Shown here piece by piece: positions 53,515-63,510 of a DNA stretch of 64,000 nt; the first letter of the stretch is position 1, and the number at the start of each line of letters is the position of its first letter. The notes beneath the pieces are model-generated. The model saw only the letters and a list, made by a program, of their open reading frames with translations. It did not search any database and had not been told where the DNA came from. The position numbers and the translations under genes are program-made. Source of the stretch: Tahibacter aquaticus (GTDB taxonomy: Bacteria; Pseudomonadota; Gammaproteobacteria; Xanthomonadales; Rhodanobacteraceae); contig NZ_SNZH01000006.1 in assembly GCF_004363655.1 (NCBI RefSeq), positions 1 through 64,000 of the forward strand, in the 5' to 3' direction.

Positions 53515-56205
53515 ATGAGCGCAATCCCGGCCCGTGCACCCTTGCCGCGTCTGCCTGCGGCGGTGCCGCGTTCGGGTATTTCCGCCGAAGCGCGGCTGGC
53601 CCTGCGCCAATGGCTGGGCGACGTGGACCGCTGGTTTGCCGAGGCCTTCCGCGACGGCGTTGCCGCTGACGAGCTGGTGCGCCTGCGCGCAGGCACCCTG
53701 CAGAACCTGCTGCGGCATATCTGGACCGCCATCGTCGGCGAAGCCAGCGGCGCGGCGCTGTATGCGGTCGGCGGCTTCGGCCGCGGCGAGCAGTTTCCGC
53801 AGTCGGACATCGACCTGCTGGTACTGGTCGACAGCACGCCACAGGGCTCGCTGACCCGTTCGCTGGAAACCCTGTTCACCTGCCTGTGGGATTTCGGCCT
53901 CAAGCCTGGCCATGCGGTGCGCACGCTGCAGCAATGCCGCGATCTGGCCGCCGAGGACGCCTCGGTCTATACCAGCCTGCTCGACGGCCGCCGCATCGCC
54001 GGCAGCGAGCGCTTCGATCCGGCCTGGGATGCATTGCTGGCCGACGCGACGCTATGGCCGCGGCTGCCGTACTTGGCGGCCAAGCGCGCCGAGCAGGAAC
54101 AGCGCCATGCGCGCTACAACGATACCGCCTACAACCTCGAACCCAATCTCAAGGATGGCCCCGGCGGCCTGCGCAGCCTGCACGTGATCGGCTGGCTGGC
54201 GCGGCGCCTTTTCGGCCTGCGCGACTGGCGCGAACTGGCCGCGCAGGGGTTGCTGGGCACGGCCGAAGTGGCCGCCGTCGATGCGGCCCGGGCGGTGTTG
54301 TGGCGTACCCGTTTCGCCTTGCACCTGCTGGCGCGACGGCCGGAAGAGCGCCTGCTGTTCGACTACCAGCGCGAGCTGGCGCGGCGCCTGGGCTACGAAG
54401 ACGAACACGCGCAGAACCTCGGCGTCGAACAGTTCATGCAGGACTACTTCCGTGCCGCCATCGTGCTGGAACGCGCCAATGCGGCCTTCCTGCAGCGCTG
54501 CGAGGAAGCCCTGGCAGAACCTGTGCTGTTCGCGGCTGAACCGGTAGGCGAGCATTTCCTCGCCATCGGCGAGCGCCTCGACCTGCGCGATGCGGATCTG
54601 TTCGTGCAGCGCCCGGCGGCACTGATCGAAATCTTCATCGCGCTGGCGGAAAACCCCACGCTGAAGGGACTGCGCGCCCAGGCGCTGACGCGGCTGCAGG
54701 CGGCGGTGGAAATCCATGCCGACAGCCTGCGCGACGATGCGGCCGTGCAGGCTGCCTTCCTGCGTCTGCTGCGCCTGGGCGCGGCGGCGGTGCCGGCGCT
54801 GGCGCGCATGAGCCGGCACGGCCTGCTGGCCCAGTACCTGCCGGCGTTCGGCAAGGTGGTCGGCCGCATGCAGTACGACCTTTTCCACGTGTATACCGTG
54901 GACGAGCACACCTTGCGCGTACTGCGCATCGTGGCGCGCTTCGCCCAGGTCGACAGCAGCCGCGAATTCGCCCTGGGCCATGAGGTCTACCAGCGCGTGA
55001 GCCGGCCCGAGCTGCTACTGCTGGCAGCGCTGTTCCACGACATCGCCAAGGGCCGCGGTGGCGATCATTCGGAGCTGGGCGAGGTGGAGGCGCGCGCATT
55101 CTGCTATCGCCTGGGCCTGCCCGCGGCGGATGCGGAACTGGTCGCCTGGCTGGTGCGCTGGCATCTGCTCATGAGCGTGACCGCGCAGCGCCAGGACATC
55201 ACCGATCCGGACATCGTGCACCGCTTCGCCGTGCAAGTGGGCGAGTGGGACCGGTTGGACCTGCTCTATCTGCTGACCTGTGCCGACATCGCCGGCACCA
55301 GTCCTAAATTGTGGAATTCGTGGAAAGATAGATTATTGGCCGATCTCTACGTGGCCGCCCGCTATGTGCTGCGCGCCGGGCTTGAGCGGCCGCCGCAGAC
55401 CGCGGCGCAGGTGGCCGAATGCCAGGCCCAGGCGCTGGAGATACTGCGTGCCGACGGCGTCGGCGATGGCCGCGTGCTGGACCTGTGGGCAGGTTTTCCC
55501 GAGCAGGCCTTCCTGCGCTATCACCCGGAACAGATCGCCTGGCAGACGCGGCTGATCCTCGATGCGGACAGCGCCGACCTGCCGCTGCTGGCGATCCAGT
55601 CCGACGGTGTGCGTGGCGGCAGCGAGATCTTCGTCTACGCCGCTGATCGTGACGGCCTGTTCGCCACCGTCGCGGCCTGCCTGGACCGGCTCAACCTGTC
55701 GGTGCAGGAGGCGCGTGTGCTGACCACGGCCTCAGGCATGAGCCTGGACACCTTACTCGTACTGGATACCCAGGGCCGCGCCCTCGACGACGCGGAACGG
55801 GTGGAGCGGGTGCGCCGCGAACTGATGCGCAGCCTGCAGCAGCAGCCGTACCGGCCGCAGCTGGCAAAGCGTCCGTTGGCGCGGCCTTTGCGACATTTCC
55901 ACATGGTGCCGCGCATCGCCTTCCGTGCCGACGCGGCGACGCGGCGCACCCAGCTGTCGCTGGTCTGTTCCGACCGGCCCGGCCTGCTGGCGCTGGTGGC
56001 TCTGGTTCTGCGCGAACGCCAGGTGCGCATCCACGACGCGCGCATCGCCACCTTCGGCGAGCGCGCCGAAGATTTTTTCCAGATTACCGACCAGAACGAC
56101 CGCCCCCTGACCAGCGCAGCGGAGCAGGCCTTGTTGCAGGCCCTGCTCGCACGGCTGGATTCCAGTGCGGCAAATACCACCAAGGAGAGTCATGCAAGCA
56201 CTTGA
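53515..56205 (+). CDS. glnD: [protein-PII] uridylyltransferase / uridylyl-removing enzyme
   Basis: 896 residues. Modifies PII proteins according to glutamine level. Nucleotidyltransferase domain with [20 protein letters not shown] (~81-100), GlnD linker, HD domain with [18 protein letters not shown] (~503-520), and two ACT domains at the end ([21 protein letters not shown] and [20 protein letters not shown]). All parts intact. It follows map by 139 bp and its last 14 bases overlap dapD. Confidence 0.97.
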   Translation: MSAIPARAPLPRLPAAVPRSGISAEARLALRQWLGDVDRWFAEAFRDGVAADELVRLRAGTLQNLLRHIWTAIVGEASGAALYAVGGFGRGEQFPQSDIDLLVLVDSTPQGSLTRSLETLFTCLWDFGLKPGHAVRTLQQCRDLAAEDASVYTSLLDGRRIAGSERFDPAWDALLADATLWPRLPYLAAKRAEQEQRHARYNDTAYNLEPNLKDGPGGLRSLHVIGWLARRLFGLRDWRELAAQGLLGTAEVAAVDAARAVLWRTRFALHLLARRPEERLLFDYQRELARRLGYEDEHAQNLGVEQFMQDYFRAAIVLERANAAFLQRCEEALAEPVLFAAEPVGEHFLAIGERLDLRDADLFVQRPAALIEIFIALAENPTLKGLRAQALTRLQAAVEIHADSLRDDAAVQAAFLRLLRLGAAAVPALARMSRHGLLAQYLPAFGKVVGRMQYDLFHVYTVDEHTLRVLRIVARFAQVDSSREFALGHEVYQRVSRPELLLLAALFHDIAKGRGGDHSELGEVEARAFCYRLGLPAADAELVAWLVRWHLLMSVTAQRQDITDPDIVHRFAVQVGEWDRLDLLYLLTCADIAGTSPKLWNSWKDRLLADLYVAARYVLRAGLERPPQTAAQVAECQAQALEILRADGVGDGRVLDLWAGFPEQAFLRYHPEQIAWQTRLILDADSADLPLLAIQSDGVRGGSEIFVYAADRDGLFATVAACLDRLNLSVQEARVLTTASGMSLDTLLVLDTQGRALDDAERVERVRRELMRSLQQQPYRPQLAKRPLARPLRHFHMVPRIAFRADAATRRTQLSLVCSDRPGLLALVALVLRERQVRIHDARIATFGERAEDFFQITDQNDRPLTSAAEQALLQALLARLDSSAANTTKESHAST

Positions 56206-57016
56206 ACACCTGATCGACGCCGCCTGGGAAGGCCGTGCCGACCTGAGTCCGGCCAGCGTCGACGCCAACCTGCGCGCCGCTGTGGAGCAGGCCCTGGGCC
56301 TGCTGGAAAGCGGCGAACGCCGCGTCGCCGAACCCGATGGCAACGGCGGCTGGCAGGTCAACCAGTGGCTGAAAAAAGCCGTGCTGCTGTCGTTCCGGCT
56401 CAACCCGAACCGGGTCATGCCGGGCGAGCCAGCGCCGTACTACGACAAGGTCGACCTGCGCTTCCAGGACTTCGACGAAGCAGGTTTCCGCGAACTCGGC
56501 GCCCGCGCCGTGCCCGGCGCCATCGTGCGCCGCGGCGCACACATCGGCCGCGATGTGGTACTGATGCCGAGCTTTGTGAACATCGGCGCCTTCGTCGGTG
56601 CGGGCACCATGGTCGATACCTGGGCTACGGTCGGCTCCTGCGCGCAGATCGGTGCAGGCGTACACCTGTCCGGCGGCGCCGGCATCGGCGGCGTGCTGGA
56701 ACCACTGCAGGCCGGACCGACCATCATCGAAGACGGCTGCTTCATCGGCGCGCGTTCGGAAGTGGTCGAGGGCGTGGTGGTGGAGCGCGGCAGCGTGATC
56801 GGCATGGGTGTGTTCATCGGCCAGTCCACGCGCATCTTCAATCGCGCGACCGGCGAGATCGGCTACGGACGCGTGCCGGCGGGCAGCGTCGTCGTATCCG
56901 GTTCGTTGCCAGCGGTCGATGGCAGCCATAGCCTGTACTGCGCCGTCATCGTCAAGCAGGTCGACGAAAAGACGCGTTCCAAGACCTCGGTCAACGAACT
57001 GCTGCGAGGTGACTGA
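56192..57016 (+). CDS. dapD: 2,3,4,5-tetrahydropyridine-2,6-dicarboxylate N-succinyltransferase
   Basis: 274 residues, the standard length. Succinylase branch of lysine and meso-diaminopimelate synthesis. Hexapeptide beta helix with [40 protein letters not shown] and [21 protein letters not shown]-terminal helical part [15 protein letters not shown] and [10 protein letters not shown]. The start has AAGGAGA, and it overlaps the glnD end by 14 bases. Confidence 0.97.
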   Translation: MQALEHLIDAAWEGRADLSPASVDANLRAAVEQALGLLESGERRVAEPDGNGGWQVNQWLKKAVLLSFRLNPNRVMPGEPAPYYDKVDLRFQDFDEAGFRELGARAVPGAIVRRGAHIGRDVVLMPSFVNIGAFVGAGTMVDTWATVGSCAQIGAGVHLSGGAGIGGVLEPLQAGPTIIEDGCFIGARSEVVEGVVVERGSVIGMGVFIGQSTRIFNRATGEIGYGRVPAGSVVVSGSLPAVDGSHSLYCAVIVKQVDEKTRSKTSVNELLRGD

Positions 57017-57017
57017 G

Positions 57018-57374
57018 ATGAGTGCAAAAGTGTATGGATTGGAAAAGTGCGACACCTGCAAGAAGGCGCGCAACTGGCTGCAGCGCCACGCCGTGACGCA
57101 TGATTTCGTCGACTACCGCGAACAGCGGGTGCCGGCCGATACGCTGAAGGCCTGGGCCGCCGCCGTCGGCGGCTGGGAGAAACTGGTCAACCGTTCATCG
57201 ACTACCTGGCGCAGCCTGCCCGAGACGCGCAAGACGCCGGAGAGCGCGCCGGAATGGACTTTGCTGATCAAGGAATACCCGGCCCTGGTGCGCCGGCCGG
57301 TACTGGTCACCGACGACGGCACAGTCAGCGTCGGTTTCAATGACAAGCAGTTTTCCCAGCGTTTTTCCGGTTGA
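57018..57374 (+). CDS. ArsC/Spx-family protein (YffB-like)
   Basis: 118 residues of thioredoxin-like fold. [20 protein letters not shown] has the CxxC of the YffB/Spx branch; [16 protein letters not shown] and the late RRPVLV (with a cis-Pro-type loop) and [12 protein letters not shown] complete it. In E. coli a similar gene (yffB) lies next to dapE, as here, so arsenate reduction is less likely than an unassigned redox role. It starts one base after the dapD stop and ends four bases before dapE. Confidence 0.9.
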   Translation: MSAKVYGLEKCDTCKKARNWLQRHAVTHDFVDYREQRVPADTLKAWAAAVGGWEKLVNRSSTTWRSLPETRKTPESAPEWTLLIKEYPALVRRPVLVTDDGTVSVGFNDKQFSQRFSG

Positions 57375-57378
57375 CGCC

Positions 57379-58524
57379 ATGCCGCCCACGCTGTCGCCCG
57401 TACTGCAACTCACCTGCGAGCTGATTCGCCGCGCCTCGGTCACGCCGGACGATGCCGGCTGCCAGGCATTGATCGCCGCGCGGCTGGCCCAGTGTGGTTT
57501 TCGTATCGAGCACCTGCACTACGGCGAGGTCGACAACCTCTGGGCTGTGCACGGCGGCGACGGTCCGGTGCTGGCCTTTCTCGGCCATACCGACGTCGTG
57601 CCGAGCGGCCCGGCGCAGTCCTGGGCCAGCCCGCCGTTCGAGCCCAGCCTGCGCGACGGCCTGCTCTACGGCCGCGGCGCGGCCGACATGAAAGGCTCGG
57701 TCGCGGCCTTTGTGCTGGCGCTGGAGCAGTTCGTCGCGGCGCATCCGCAGCATCCGGGCAAGCTTGCCCTGCTGCTGACCAGCGACGAGGAAGGTGCGGC
57801 CAGGGACGGCGTGCGTCGCGTGGCGGAAACCTTCCGCGCCCGCGGCGAACGGCTGGACTGGTGCGTGGTCGGCGAGCCTTCCTCCAGCACGCGTCTGGGC
57901 GATGTCATCCGCGTCGGCCGGCGCGGCTCGCTGTCGGGCTATCTGCAGGTGCATGGCGTGCAAGGCCATGTCGCCTATCCGGACAAGGCGCTCAATCCTA
58001 TCCACGCGTTTGCCCCAGCCCTGGCCGAATTGGCGGCGACGCGCTGGGATGCGGGCAATGCGGATTTCCCGCCGACCACCTTCCAGGTATCCAACATTGC
58101 CGCAGGCACCGGCGCCAGCAATGTGATTCCGGGCCAGCTCGACGCCGTGTTCAATTTCCGCTTCTGTACCGAAAGCAGCGCCGACAGCCTGCGCGAACGC
58201 AGCGAGGCGATAGTGCGGCGGCACGGCCTGCAATTCGATCTGCGCTGGGATCTGTCGGGCGAACCGTTCCTGACCCGCGCCGGGCCGCTGCGCGCCGGCA
58301 CGGTGGCGGCCATTGAAAGTGTCTGCGGCATTTCAACCGAATGCAGCACGGGCGGCGGCACATCCGATGGGCGCTTCATCGCGCCGCTGGGTGCTGACGT
58401 GGTCGAGGTGGGGCCGGTCAATGCCAGCATCCACAAGCTCGACGAGCACGTCGCCGTGGCCGATCTGGAACGCTTGCCGGCGCTGTACCTGGCGATTGCC
58501 GAACGGATGCTGCTGCATGCGTAG
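57379..58524 (+). CDS. dapE: succinyl-diaminopimelate desuccinylase
   Basis: 381 residues, M20 metallopeptidase family. Metal and catalytic motifs: [13 protein letters not shown] (His, Asp), [15 protein letters not shown] (Asp), [13 protein letters not shown] (Glu-Glu), [13 protein letters not shown], and GGGTSDGRF near the end with the last His ([11 protein letters not shown]). The dimerisation lid lies at ~178-290. Start chosen at 57379; an in-frame ATG at 57340 overlaps the previous gene. Confidence 0.96.
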   Translation: MPPTLSPVLQLTCELIRRASVTPDDAGCQALIAARLAQCGFRIEHLHYGEVDNLWAVHGGDGPVLAFLGHTDVVPSGPAQSWASPPFEPSLRDGLLYGRGAADMKGSVAAFVLALEQFVAAHPQHPGKLALLLTSDEEGAARDGVRRVAETFRARGERLDWCVVGEPSSSTRLGDVIRVGRRGSLSGYLQVHGVQGHVAYPDKALNPIHAFAPALAELAATRWDAGNADFPPTTFQVSNIAAGTGASNVIPGQLDAVFNFRFCTESSADSLRERSEAIVRRHGLQFDLRWDLSGEPFLTRAGPLRAGTVAAIESVCGISTECSTGGGTSDGRFIAPLGADVVEVGPVNASIHKLDEHVAVADLERLPALYLAIAERMLLHA

Positions 58525-60487
58525 CTATCGCGCCCGCTGGCTTGCCTGGGCCGGCCTGCTGCTGGGCCTGGGCGCAGGCATTGCCCTGGCCCAGCCGGTG
58601 CCGGCGAACCCATCGCTGGCTGTGCGCGGCGGTGCCGACTCGCCGCAGAACGCGGGTACGACCACGCTCTGGTTCAACCTCGGCGCGCTGGCGCCGCTGG
58701 GACTGCAATTGGCCGGCGAATGCGGCGGCTGCGCGGCGGGCGAGGCGGTGGCGGACTATCGCGAACTGCGTTTCGCCATCGGCGCCGGCGAGCAACTGCG
58801 CTGGCGGCGCGAAGCGGGCCGTTTCGTGGCGCTGGAACGCGGTGCCGTCGCCCATCGCGGCGGGCCGCAATTGCACCTGGCCGGACGCGGCTCGCTGGAC
58901 TTGCGCGGCTTCCGCCTGCGCCAGCGCGGCGATGCACCGATCGGCCTGGAGTTGACCGATGCGCGCGGCGTAGCTTGGTTCACCCTCGATCATGCCCATG
59001 CCTATGTGGCTGCCGACGGCGCGCTGGCCTTGCGGCATATGGACCTGCGCATCGCGCCGGCACTGGCGCGCTGGCTGGGCCATGCGGAATGGAGCGGCCG
59101 CCTGGTCGGCGGCGCGCAGAGCGAAGGCGTGGCCGGTGCAGTCGTCGAGGCGCAGCCGTCGAAACAGATGGCCGTGTGCAGCGCCGAATGGCCCAGCGTC
59201 GTGGCCAAGGCCGACGTGCGCATGCTGCGCCTGGCGCTGAACTGGGAAGAGCGCGAACCCGACGGTGTGAACTCGTACCGTTGTGGACGCGACGACGGCC
59301 AGGGCGGGCATACGCGCAGCTGCACGGCCGACAGCAGCGACGGCATCGTCGTACTGGCACCGGATGCCAGCCTGCGCAACGAAGGCACGGCTTCTGTGGC
59401 CTGGCATCCGAAATTTTCCCCGCCGGCGCCGCCCTATGCCAACGACCAGCATCCTTACCTGGTCTGGAACCTGTATCGCCTTGACGCCGACGGCAGGCTT
59501 AGCCAGATCGGCGTGTCCGCGGCCAAGCACGCCTTCCACACTATCAACGCCGCCTGCGGCTGCGACGGCGGCGAGATTCTCTATCCCGGCTGCGAAGACA
59601 CCTACGGCGGCTTCAGCAACGATTTTTCCAGCGGCCTGGCGCCGCGCCACGAAATCATTCCCTACAGCGCGCGCTGGGGCCGTTGCGGTTCGCTCTACGA
59701 CAAGGACTGCAACGGCGTGATCGACGCCGACAACGGCCTGCTGCCCGACGACGCGTATACCCCGGCCAAGCGCCTGGGCGTGCGCGAGCGCGAACTGCTG
59801 CCGGCGCTGCACCCGGGCGCGCGCTGGTTCGTCGAATACTGGTACGTGGTGCGCGACGATGCCGAGCCCTGGAACAATATCGGCCTGATGGAAATCGTGC
59901 CGCGCAAGCAGCGTGGCCAGGGGAGCGATCCGAATGCCTGGATCTGGCGTTTCGACGCCGGCGATTTCCGCAACGCCAGCATGCTGCAGCGCTGGCTGGA
60001 ACTGGCCCCGGCGGGCAGCTGGACGCGCAGCAGCCTGGTGCAGACAGGGCAGGGCAGGGCCTTGCTGGGCACACGCGTCGATGCGCTGGCCGACGGCCGC
60101 TATCGCTACCAGTACCAGTTGTTCAACTTCGACCTGAGCCAGGCCGTGACCCAGGGCGCCGAGCCCAATCTGCGCATTGTGGAAAATCGCGGATTGGAAC
60201 GTTTCGGCGTCTGGGCTGATGCGACGGCCGTGCTGGAACAGCAGGATTTTGCTGCCGTCGCCGACAGCGGCGTGACCTGGCCCGCGCTGCGCAATGCCGA
60301 ACGCATCGACTGGTCGCGGGGCAGTGCGGCGGCGCTGGATTGGGGCCGTACTTTCCGCTTCAGCTTCGTCAGCGACCTGGCGCCGATGGACAGCGTCGCC
60401 CAGCTCGCGCTGGGCGAACAGATCTGGAATGCCAAGACGTTTGCGCCGCTGCGCGCCGTGGTACCACCGCGGCGCAGGCTGCCTTGA
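58517..60487 (+). CDS. secreted protein with EF-hand-like loop, unknown function
   Basis: 656 residues. The ATG lies within the end of dapE (8-base overlap) and gives a signal peptide [17 protein letters not shown]. The mature part is beta-rich with several Cys pairs ([27 protein letters not shown]). [14 protein letters not shown] at about residues 393-406 is an EF-hand/dockerin-type calcium loop (D-x-D-x-N-G-x-I-D). The middle [14 protein letters not shown] and [22 protein letters not shown] are distinctive but not recognised. No sorting tail is visible. Being coupled to dapE is unusual for an exported protein and may only reflect gene packing. Confidence 0.78.
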   Translation: MRSYRARWLAWAGLLLGLGAGIALAQPVPANPSLAVRGGADSPQNAGTTTLWFNLGALAPLGLQLAGECGGCAAGEAVADYRELRFAIGAGEQLRWRREAGRFVALERGAVAHRGGPQLHLAGRGSLDLRGFRLRQRGDAPIGLELTDARGVAWFTLDHAHAYVAADGALALRHMDLRIAPALARWLGHAEWSGRLVGGAQSEGVAGAVVEAQPSKQMAVCSAEWPSVVAKADVRMLRLALNWEEREPDGVNSYRCGRDDGQGGHTRSCTADSSDGIVVLAPDASLRNEGTASVAWHPKFSPPAPPYANDQHPYLVWNLYRLDADGRLSQIGVSAAKHAFHTINAACGCDGGEILYPGCEDTYGGFSNDFSSGLAPRHEIIPYSARWGRCGSLYDKDCNGVIDADNGLLPDDAYTPAKRLGVRERELLPALHPGARWFVEYWYVVRDDAEPWNNIGLMEIVPRKQRGQGSDPNAWIWRFDAGDFRNASMLQRWLELAPAGSWTRSSLVQTGQGRALLGTRVDALADGRYRYQYQLFNFDLSQAVTQGAEPNLRIVENRGLERFGVWADATAVLEQQDFAAVADSGVTWPALRNAERIDWSRGSAAALDWGRTFRFSFVSDLAPMDSVAQLALGEQIWNAKTFAPLRAVVPPRRRLP

Positions 60488-61497
60488 CGAGACTGGTTGC
60501 GGGTGCGTGCTACGCATGTGCCCGGGGCAAAGGTCTGGTGGGTTGCCGCAATGCCATTGTGTAAACGATGCAGCATTGTATGCATAAGATAAAATGGCGC
60601 GTCCCTGCGCCGTGAGACTTCCTGTCTGTCATGCCGATCCCTGGCACCGTGTTTGCGCGGCGTGGATTGGCCTTGCGCAAGCCAAATGTAGGCGTACGCT
60701 CGCTAGCCGGCGTTAGCTATCGGTTAGGCCGCCGGCTTTTCGCCGTGTTTAGTGCGAAATGCTTCGTAGGGCTAACAATGCTGCGAAGTGGCGTCAGTGC
60801 GGCTGCCGCGATGAGGGCGAATAGCGGCGTTGGGCGAATGGCTTGGGCGGTGCATTCAAGGTGGGGCACGCCAGCCCCGGTGCTTTTCTATTTTTCCGCC
60901 TTGGAGAAATGCCGTTGCAGGCGGTTCTGCGTCGTCTTCGGCGGCCCCGTCACGTAGGGCGCGATGAGCGAATGCGAATTGCACCGCAAGCCTCGGCCAT
61001 AGCCAATTGCCTGCCGACCGCGACGGTGCACTTCGCTGCGCTCATCGCACCCTGCGAAGCCTGCCGCCTAGCGCAGCAGCATGACAGGGCGTTGGTCCGC
61101 CCTACGCTCTCTGGCGTTCGCCGACCGGCAGTGGAGTCTCTGAAGCGGCCGCTGGTGTCGCTTTCTGACATAGCCTGCGTATGTCCCGCGGGACAAGTGC
61201 TGCGGAACCTTGCGCTGTTGCACTGCAACACCCGTATCTGTCCAGTTCCTTATGCTTCCACGGCGTAAGCTATGCTACCGTTCATATTCGTATGGCGGCA
61301 TTCTTGCTTGTCGTTCCGCAGTAGCGAGGCAAGTGCCGGACACGGCGGAAAACGTTTTCGATCCGGTCGCGCGTCTGCTTCGCGGCGCTGGCCAGACTTT
61401 GGCAGCGCGCAGGTTCGGCGGGATTGTGGGAGCAATCGACCGGGCACGAAGGCCAATCACTGGTCACGGGTTCAAGGCCTTTCTAGGGGGCGTTCGG
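60488..61497. other. 1-kb region of repeats without a credible gene
   Basis: This gap is lower in GC than its surroundings. It has an A/T-rich patch (60576-60596), attC-like boxes (GTTAGGC at 60724-60730, GGCTAACAATGC at 60770-60781, GCGTTGGGC at 60828-60836), the inverted repeat copy D and a leader before the cytochrome gene. A small open frame at 60631-60957 has no signs of selection (no recognisable motif or ribosome site). Confidence 0.5.
60953..61056. repeat. paired inverted repeat (REP/BIME-like), copy D
   Basis: Left arm 60953-60985 (CGTAGGGCGCGATGAGCGAA start), right arm 61023-61056 (TTCGCTGCGCTCATCGCACC inside). Same unit as copies A to C. Confidence 0.82.
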
Positions 61498-63405
61498 ATG
61501 GGGTGGTGGCGTATCGGGCAGGCGTTCAGAGCCTTAGGCCTGCTGGGCATGTGGACGATAGCGGCGCTAGGCGGTTCGCCGTCGGCCCGCGCACTGGACT
61601 TCACCCCGCACGGTACCCAGCCGCTGCTGCAGACGCCGCTGGAAGAGAGTTCCAATTGCCAGGGCTGCCATCGCGGCACTTCCGCGCCGCACAACAGCCT
61701 GATGCCGTTCAGCAGCTGGGCCGGCTCGATGATGGCCAATGCCACGCGCGATCCCCTGTTCTGGGCTGCGCTCGATGTGGCGAACAAGGATTTCCCCGGC
61801 GCTGGCGACTATTGCCTGCGGTGTCATACGCCGTCGGGCTGGCTGGCTGGCCGCGTGGCCAAGAAAGGCGACGGCAGCAGTCAGCCGGCCAATGGCGCCA
61901 GCGGCTGCCAGCTCAATGGCGACTACAACGACAGCGACGGCTACCAGATGGACTACGGCGGCGTCGGCTGCCATTACTGCCACCGCATGATGCCGCATGG
62001 ACCGCAGGGGCCGCAGGCACAGCCCTTCGCCATCGGCAACGGCAATACCTGGATCGACGATGCCGGCACCTGCATCACGCCCAGCGGCGACCAGTACGGC
62101 GGTCCCTGCCGGCGCGGCCCGTATGCCTATGTGAACTACAAGCTGGAGCCCCCGCACGGCTGGCAGCAGTCGCCGCTGCACGCGAGTTCCGATCTGTGCG
62201 GCACCTGCCATGACGTGTCCACGCCCGATACCGATGCCGGCCCGCTCAAGACCCTGGTGCTGGAAAACGGCACGGCGACGACGCGGCCGTTCCCGATCGA
62301 GCGCACGTATACCGAATGGAAGCGCAGCCTGTTCGCCGACCTGATCTTCCGCGACGGCATACAGGCTCCATCCGGCACGCCGGTGCTGACCAAGGCGCAG
62401 CAGTGCCAGGGCTGCCATATGCCGAACACCGACGATCCGCTGGCCCAGGCCTGCAATCTCAACCCGGAAGGGTCGCGCACGGGCAACATGCCGGTGCATA
62501 CCTTTGTCGGTGCGAATACCTGGGTGCCGGCGATGATCAAGTCGCTTTACGGCGGCAGCGGCGGCCTGAATCGCAGCGGCGATTTCGACCGCACCATTGC
62601 CTGGGCCCGCGCCCTGCTGCAGTCCAGCGCCAAGGTGACCACCACGCTGACTGCGTTCACGCCGCCGGGTCCGTCCAGCCCCGGCCAGATCGGTGTACGC
62701 GTGCGCACGACCAATCTGAGCGGCCACAAGCTGCCGACCGGCTACGCCGAGGGCCGCCGCATGTGGCTCAATGTGAAAGTGTTCACTCCTTCCAATGTGC
62801 TGGTGGCCGAGAGCGGCGCTTTCGATGCGGCCAGCGGCGTGCTGGGCGAAGACAGCCAGATCAAGATCTACGAGGCGCTGCAGGGCATCTGGGACGCGAC
62901 GCCGCCGGGCGTCTGCCGTACCGAATCCGGCGGCGTGAAGAAGTTCCATTTTGTGCTGAACAATTGCGTCGCCAAGGACAACCGCATTCCGCCGCTGGGT
63001 TTCCGCCCTGCCGCGGCCGGCGATGCCAACGGCGACGAAGTGCGCCCGGTCGGCTACAGCTATGCGGAAACCGCACCGGGGTCGGGCGAGCTGGTCAACT
63101 ACGACGACACCGCGTACACGTTCGTGCTGCCGGCCGGCACGGCCTTGCCGGTGCGTATCGAGGCGAACCTGCAGCACCAGATTTCCAGCAAGGAATACAT
63201 CGAATTCCTGCGCAACCAGGCCCAGGCGGCACCGGCTGTGCCGGCGGAGAACGTGCTGTGCAGCGGCGCGCCCGGCCGGCCCTTCAACGTAGGCCCGCAG
63301 AACCAGTCGCGGGGCGAGTTCATGTACTCGCTGTGGGCCAACCCGGCCTATGGCAAGTCCCCGCCCGAGACAGCGGCGACGGCGACGTTGATGGCAGGAA
63401 ACTGA
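61498..63405 (+). CDS. secreted multiheme c-type cytochrome
   Basis: 635 residues. A signal peptide (FRALGLLGMWTIAALGG, cleavage near SARA) is followed by LDFTPHGTQP and five CxxCH heme motifs at residues 54-58 (CQGCH), 106-110 (CLRCH), 158-162 (CHYCH), 234-238 (CGTCH) and 303-307 (CQGCH). All hemes lie in the first half; residues ~380-600 are a beta domain with no heme (RVRTTNLSGHKLPTGYAEGRR, a pattern seen in many large periplasmic cytochromes, with a conserved His). The ATG at 61498 has GGGGG 7 bases upstream. Its redox partner and substrate are unknown. A close paralogue follows. Confidence 0.9.
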   Translation: MGWWRIGQAFRALGLLGMWTIAALGGSPSARALDFTPHGTQPLLQTPLEESSNCQGCHRGTSAPHNSLMPFSSWAGSMMANATRDPLFWAALDVANKDFPGAGDYCLRCHTPSGWLAGRVAKKGDGSSQPANGASGCQLNGDYNDSDGYQMDYGGVGCHYCHRMMPHGPQGPQAQPFAIGNGNTWIDDAGTCITPSGDQYGGPCRRGPYAYVNYKLEPPHGWQQSPLHASSDLCGTCHDVSTPDTDAGPLKTLVLENGTATTRPFPIERTYTEWKRSLFADLIFRDGIQAPSGTPVLTKAQQCQGCHMPNTDDPLAQACNLNPEGSRTGNMPVHTFVGANTWVPAMIKSLYGGSGGLNRSGDFDRTIAWARALLQSSAKVTTTLTAFTPPGPSSPGQIGVRVRTTNLSGHKLPTGYAEGRRMWLNVKVFTPSNVLVAESGAFDAASGVLGEDSQIKIYEALQGIWDATPPGVCRTESGGVKKFHFVLNNCVAKDNRIPPLGFRPAAAGDANGDEVRPVGYSYAETAPGSGELVNYDDTAYTFVLPAGTALPVRIEANLQHQISSKEYIEFLRNQAQAAPAVPAENVLCSGAPGRPFNVGPQNQSRGEFMYSLWANPAYGKSPPETAATATLMAGN

Positions 63406-63510
63406 CGCGGCGTCGCGAGACGGCTGCGGCGCGGGTGAGTGCAAACACAAAGTGCAGGACGCGCTTTTTTGTTCGGTAGGGAACCGCACCGGATCAGTGG
63501 GGGTGTGCGT

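Noticed and set aside
60631-60957. 108-codon open frame in the gap before the cytochromes
   Set aside because: No recognisable domain, no good ribosome site, unusual residue mix, and it overlaps repeat-like sequence.
61210-61497. 96-codon N-terminal extension of the first cytochrome
   Set aside because: The ATG at 61498 has a ribosome site and gives a proper signal peptide; the upstream part would bury it.
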